This document shows positions 60,976-64,000 of a DNA stretch of 64,000 nucleotides, in pieces. The notes below the pieces were generated by a model that searched no databases, had not been told where the DNA came from, and saw nothing but the letters and a program-made list of their open reading frames with translations. This stretch comes from Clostridium drakei (GTDB taxonomy: Bacteria; Bacillota; Clostridia; Clostridiales; Clostridiaceae), in contig NZ_JIBU02000009.1 of NCBI RefSeq assembly GCF_000633595.2, positions 1-64,000 on the forward strand, in the 5' to 3' direction. Made by a program: the position numbers and the translations under genes. Each line of letters opens with the position of its first letter. The first letter of the stretch is position 1.

Positions 60976-63900
60976 TTATTTTTTATTTAACTCCAAATAA
61001 TGTGAAATTTTATCTATACAATTATTGGGATTATAGTAAAATTCACTTTCTCTAAGTATAAAGAATTTCCAGCCAACTCTTTGAAGCGTCATTCTTCTGT
61101 TATGATTTTCTTCCCAATTTGAGGAAAATGCAGTGTCTTCACCACAGCAATCTATTGCTAGTCTGCCGTAAGTTCCTTCTAATACAAAATCTATTTTGTA
61201 TTTTCCTATTTTTATATTAGGTTTAACATTAAAACCTCTTTTTTTAAGAGCAGATAATACGTCATTTTTAAAACCAGATACTAATAAATTATTTCCTTTT
61301 TCATATTGTAAGGATTTTTTTTCAATATCTAAGCAGTAACTTAAAAGGTTAGATCTTACACATTTGGGATTCAAATCTTCTATATCTACACTGTGAAATA
61401 AGAACATTTGGTTTTTGGCACGGCTTGCAGCTACATTAAATCTTCTTATATCAGATTCCTTAGTCAAAGCTGTAAACTTAGCATTTTTAGCAATGACTAA
61501 AGATAAGAAAATTATATCCCTTTCATCACCCTGGAAGGAATAGGCGTCACCACATATTAATCTTCTACGTATCATTTCTTCAATGCCTAGGTTTTCTTTA
61601 AGCATATTTTCTATAAGTTCACTTTGAGCTTCGCCTAAGAGAGATATAACACCCATGGTCATATTTTTATATTTTTCATCATTGCAGCACTGAACTATTT
61701 TATTTACTATAGCGCGGGCTTCCTCTTCATTTACATTTTTAGATAGATCTTTAAGACCATTTTCTACTTTAACTGCAGAAATTACAGGTGAAAATGAATC
61801 AGGAGCTTCAGGACATCTTAAAGGTATAATTTCTCCAGAATAACATAAATTATTGCTGAAATCTATTATACTAGGAGCACATCTAAAATGTTCTTTGAGT
61901 ACTAAGCGACTAGGAAATACTCTTAATGCTGTGTGATAAAGGCTTGTTTTTAAATCAAACCATTCACTGTGAGGAATCTCTTTTAAATATCTATGAATTA
62001 GATTTTCCACCATTTCATTATCCTTACCGATAGCTTCAGGGCTTATTTGCCATTCATCACCAACAATAACAGCTCTCTTACCTCTAAGTAATACAGTAAT
62101 TGCTGAAATGTCACTTTGGCTGCTTTCATCAACAATAACTACATCAAATAAGTCATCTTCTAACTTTATAGTTTCTATAACTTTGTTTAGAGGCATAATC
62201 CAAACAGGTATAACACCTTTACAATTTTCCATCTCTTTTTGAGCTAGCCTTCTATATTTTGAAGCTTGTTTTCCTGTACCTTTTCCAATTCTTTTTATAG
62301 ATTCCATCCATGTAAAAAGACTTCTTTTTTGAGATTCAGTAGTGTGTTTAATTTGATTGTACCAGGTTTTTTTGGCTACTATCTCTTTTATTAGCATAGT
62401 TTCTTTTAACTTTTCAGCTTCTATATCTTGTTCTAATTGATCAGGTTTTAATTTGTAAATTTCATTTAAAAGAGAACTACCAGCTTTCCATTTCCAAGCA
62501 TCATCCCAATTTTTGTAATTGTCATCAATAGAATTATCAGCCCACTGATTTAATAGTTTTTTAGCAAATATAGGACATGTACTTTTAAGTTTACTAATAT
62601 AAGTATTTATTTTATCAGATGTATTCTTTATATCCTTGAGCTTCCACAGTTCATCATACAACTTTCTGATTTTTGTCTTATCATAGTCTGCAATCCAATC
62701 AGAAGCTTCACTTAAATAATCATTTTTTATAAATAGTTGTCTGGTAGCTTGTAATTTACTATTCAATTTTTCATATTCTCTTAAATACTTTACAGATTGG
62801 AATATGTTTATTAAATAATCATAATCTTTTTTACTATATAAATTAAGTTCAATAGGGAATTTGGAATTACCTAAGTATTCTTTTATGATTTTTGCGTAAG
62901 ATTTATCCCAATTAATTATAAGGTCTATTTCCAATATATTTTCTGAAATAGCATTTAAAAGGTTGCTATCTGAATTAGTTATTATCTTTCCCCCATATTC
63001 TTTTACTGTATTATTCCATAATGTTCTAAGATTTCTTTCTAAAATTTCCTTATCTATAGCTTTGCTAAATATATCACACTGTTCTTTAGTGGTTAAAGGT
63101 CTATAATCTACTTCACAATCCTGCAGAATGTAGCTGCATTGATTATGAAGTAATTTAAATATGGAACCAAGTTTTCCTTTAGAATTAATTTGATTATGAA
63201 TTATTTTGAAGTCATCCTTAAGCTTAGTTATATCTATGCCAACAGGAAATTTGATGTTGTGTGAATTTATTATTTGCTTTATAATACTTATTTCATTTAC
63301 ATGTTTATTTAGATTTAAAACTATATCCTTCCAAAAATCTTTATAAGCATCATTGGTATAATAGGATTTCAATATGGATTTCAGCCATCCATTTTCTATT
63401 AGTGCTATTTTATCTCTAGCTGTTGTAGTAAATTTTAAAAATTCTTCTAGTTGTTCATTGCCTATTTCTATAGTACATAATTCTATATTTTTTTTATATT
63501 TATTCAAATTACCTTCTAAGAAATTTACTCTGCTTAAGGTTTCTGTTAGTTCATTGTAAGAAGGAAGCTTGTACAGTAAATTTCCAACCTTATTTAATTT
63601 GTCTATATATTCCTTTTTATTTTCCTTCATGAGCTTTATAAGGTTATTAAAATCCTGTTGCGACAAGGATGCTCTAGTTTTCATTTCTATACCATCATCT
63701 ATCCATGAACAGGTATTTTTATTTTCATTAATCCATTTTGATAATTGAGTAAGGGTAAAGCCTTCATTTCTATAATTTATAGTTTTATTTTCAAAGGATT
63801 CTGCCTCTTTTAATTGACTCATAAGATTTTCTATATTTTTTCTGCATTTCTTTAAATCTTCTTCTACAGGTTCTATTTCTTTTAAAAGAGTATTAGGATT

Positions 63901-64000
63901 AATAGATAAGTTTTCGGTGATTTTTCTTACTGATTCATCTAAATCCTTTAAAGCTTTTGTATCATTACCTAAAAGACTTATGCATAAGGATCTTATTTCT
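60976..64000 (-). CDS. Large SF1 helicase-nuclease, C-terminal part (runs off the window)
   Basis: At least 1,008 residues; the frame is still open at 64000, so the start and the Walker A motif lie outside. The long N-terminal part seen is helical. From about two thirds along: motif II VIVDESSQ, motif III GDEWQISP, motif IV KEHFRCAPSI, motif V GDAYSFQGDERDI and motif VI RRFNVAASRAKNQ, a Upf1/DUF4011-like SF1 helicase. The last ~100 residues form a PD-(D/E)xK nuclease (KIDFVLEG, LAIDCCGED, RMTLQRVGW, ESEFYYNP), as in MTES-type nucleases. Such proteins occur in defence islands, but no partner genes are visible here. Confidence 0.82.
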   Translation of the reverse strand, partial: EIRSLCISLLGNDTKALKDLDESVRKITENLSINPNTLLKEIEPVEEDLKKCRKNIENLMSQLKEAESFENKTINYRNEGFTLTQLSKWINENKNTCSWIDDGIEMKTRASLSQQDFNNLIKLMKENKKEYIDKLNKVGNLLYKLPSYNELTETLSRVNFLEGNLNKYKKNIELCTIEIGNEQLEEFLKFTTTARDKIALIENGWLKSILKSYYTNDAYKDFWKDIVLNLNKHVNEISIIKQIINSHNIKFPVGIDITKLKDDFKIIHNQINSKGKLGSIFKLLHNQCSYILQDCEVDYRPLTTKEQCDIFSKAIDKEILERNLRTLWNNTVKEYGGKIITNSDSNLLNAISENILEIDLIINWDKSYAKIIKEYLGNSKFPIELNLYSKKDYDYLINIFQSVKYLREYEKLNSKLQATRQLFIKNDYLSEASDWIADYDKTKIRKLYDELWKLKDIKNTSDKINTYISKLKSTCPIFAKKLLNQWADNSIDDNYKNWDDAWKWKAGSSLLNEIYKLKPDQLEQDIEAEKLKETMLIKEIVAKKTWYNQIKHTTESQKRSLFTWMESIKRIGKGTGKQASKYRRLAQKEMENCKGVIPVWIMPLNKVIETIKLEDDLFDVVIVDESSQSDISAITVLLRGKRAVIVGDEWQISPEAIGKDNEMVENLIHRYLKEIPHSEWFDLKTSLYHTALRVFPSRLVLKEHFRCAPSIIDFSNNLCYSGEIIPLRCPEAPDSFSPVISAVKVENGLKDLSKNVNEEEARAIVNKIVQCCNDEKYKNMTMGVISLLGEAQSELIENMLKENLGIEEMIRRRLICGDAYSFQGDERDIIFLSLVIAKNAKFTALTKESDIRRFNVAASRAKNQMFLFHSVDIEDLNPKCVRSNLLSYCLDIEKKSLQYEKGNNLLVSGFKNDVLSALKKRGFNVKPNIKIGKYKIDFVLEGTYGRLAIDCCGEDTAFSSNWEENHNRRMTLQRVGWKFFILRESEFYYNPNNCIDKISHYLELNKK

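Noticed and set aside
1-64000. CRISPR arrays, insertion sequences, prophage genes or integration sites
   Set aside because: No regularly spaced repeats, transposase-like or phage-like proteins, or tRNA-flanking direct repeats were seen.

Overview
The window is AT-rich chromosomal DNA from a low-GC Firmicute, almost certainly a Clostridium in the broad sense. The evidence is the strong purine-rich ribosome binding sites, frequent TTG and GTG starts, SAM-I, T-box and c-di-GMP-II leader RNAs, and an archaeal-type AspRS followed by gatCAB. Corrinoid-dependent methyl transfer genes suggest an acetogen or another anaerobe able to use methyl groups. I see no transposase, phage module or CRISPR array.

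Layout. 1-1000: a SAM-I riboswitch, a YezD-like small protein and a NifX-like protein. 1-4.8 kb: a GHKL sensor kinase and a LytTR regulator flanking nfeD-floA and an unknown gene. 4.9-6.3 kb: an amino-acid permease. 6.9-15.1 kb: two paralogous MetNIQ-type ABC importers, a reverse-strand URO-D-fold methyltransferase between them, and an enolase-superfamily gene after the second. 15.2-16.3 kb: an NlpC/P60 cell-wall hydrolase. 16.6-27.9 kb: a corrinoid methyl-transfer island with pterin methyltransferase, DUF1638, a CobW-like GTPase in two pieces, DUF2284, corrinoid protein, URO-D methyltransferase, GPH-type transporter, RACo-like activator, PucR-type regulator and a second corrinoid protein.

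28.1-37 kb: a zinc-ribbon gene, then an exopolysaccharide operon. A consensus promoter and a class II c-di-GMP riboswitch with a terminator precede manC, a GT-C membrane protein, a DPM1-GtrA fusion, a processive GT2 with three N-terminal MshEN-like repeats, and a BcsB-like protein. This is the most striking part: c-di-GMP is predicted to switch on transcription and also to bind the synthase. 37-42 kb: a T-box, a second T-box-like element without an evident Stem I, then aspS-gatCAB. 42.3-46.3 kb: modBC, iadA, a molbindin, a possible structured RNA, a zinc-ribbon protein and tRNA-Glu. 46.7-48.2 kb: an ECF sigma factor with its likely anti-sigma. 48.4-52.7 kb: a VanRS-like two-component system divergent from VanZ-like and VanY-like genes. 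52.7-56.9 kb: a TetR-controlled EmrAB-like efflux operon with visible operators. 57-64 kb: a second amino-acid permease, small zinc-ribbon and unknown proteins, BirA, a small XRE regulator, and the C-terminal part of a large SF1 helicase-nuclease that runs off the window.

Most functions are assigned from protein motifs read by eye. Starts were moved inward from the longest open frame where the ribosome binding site required it.
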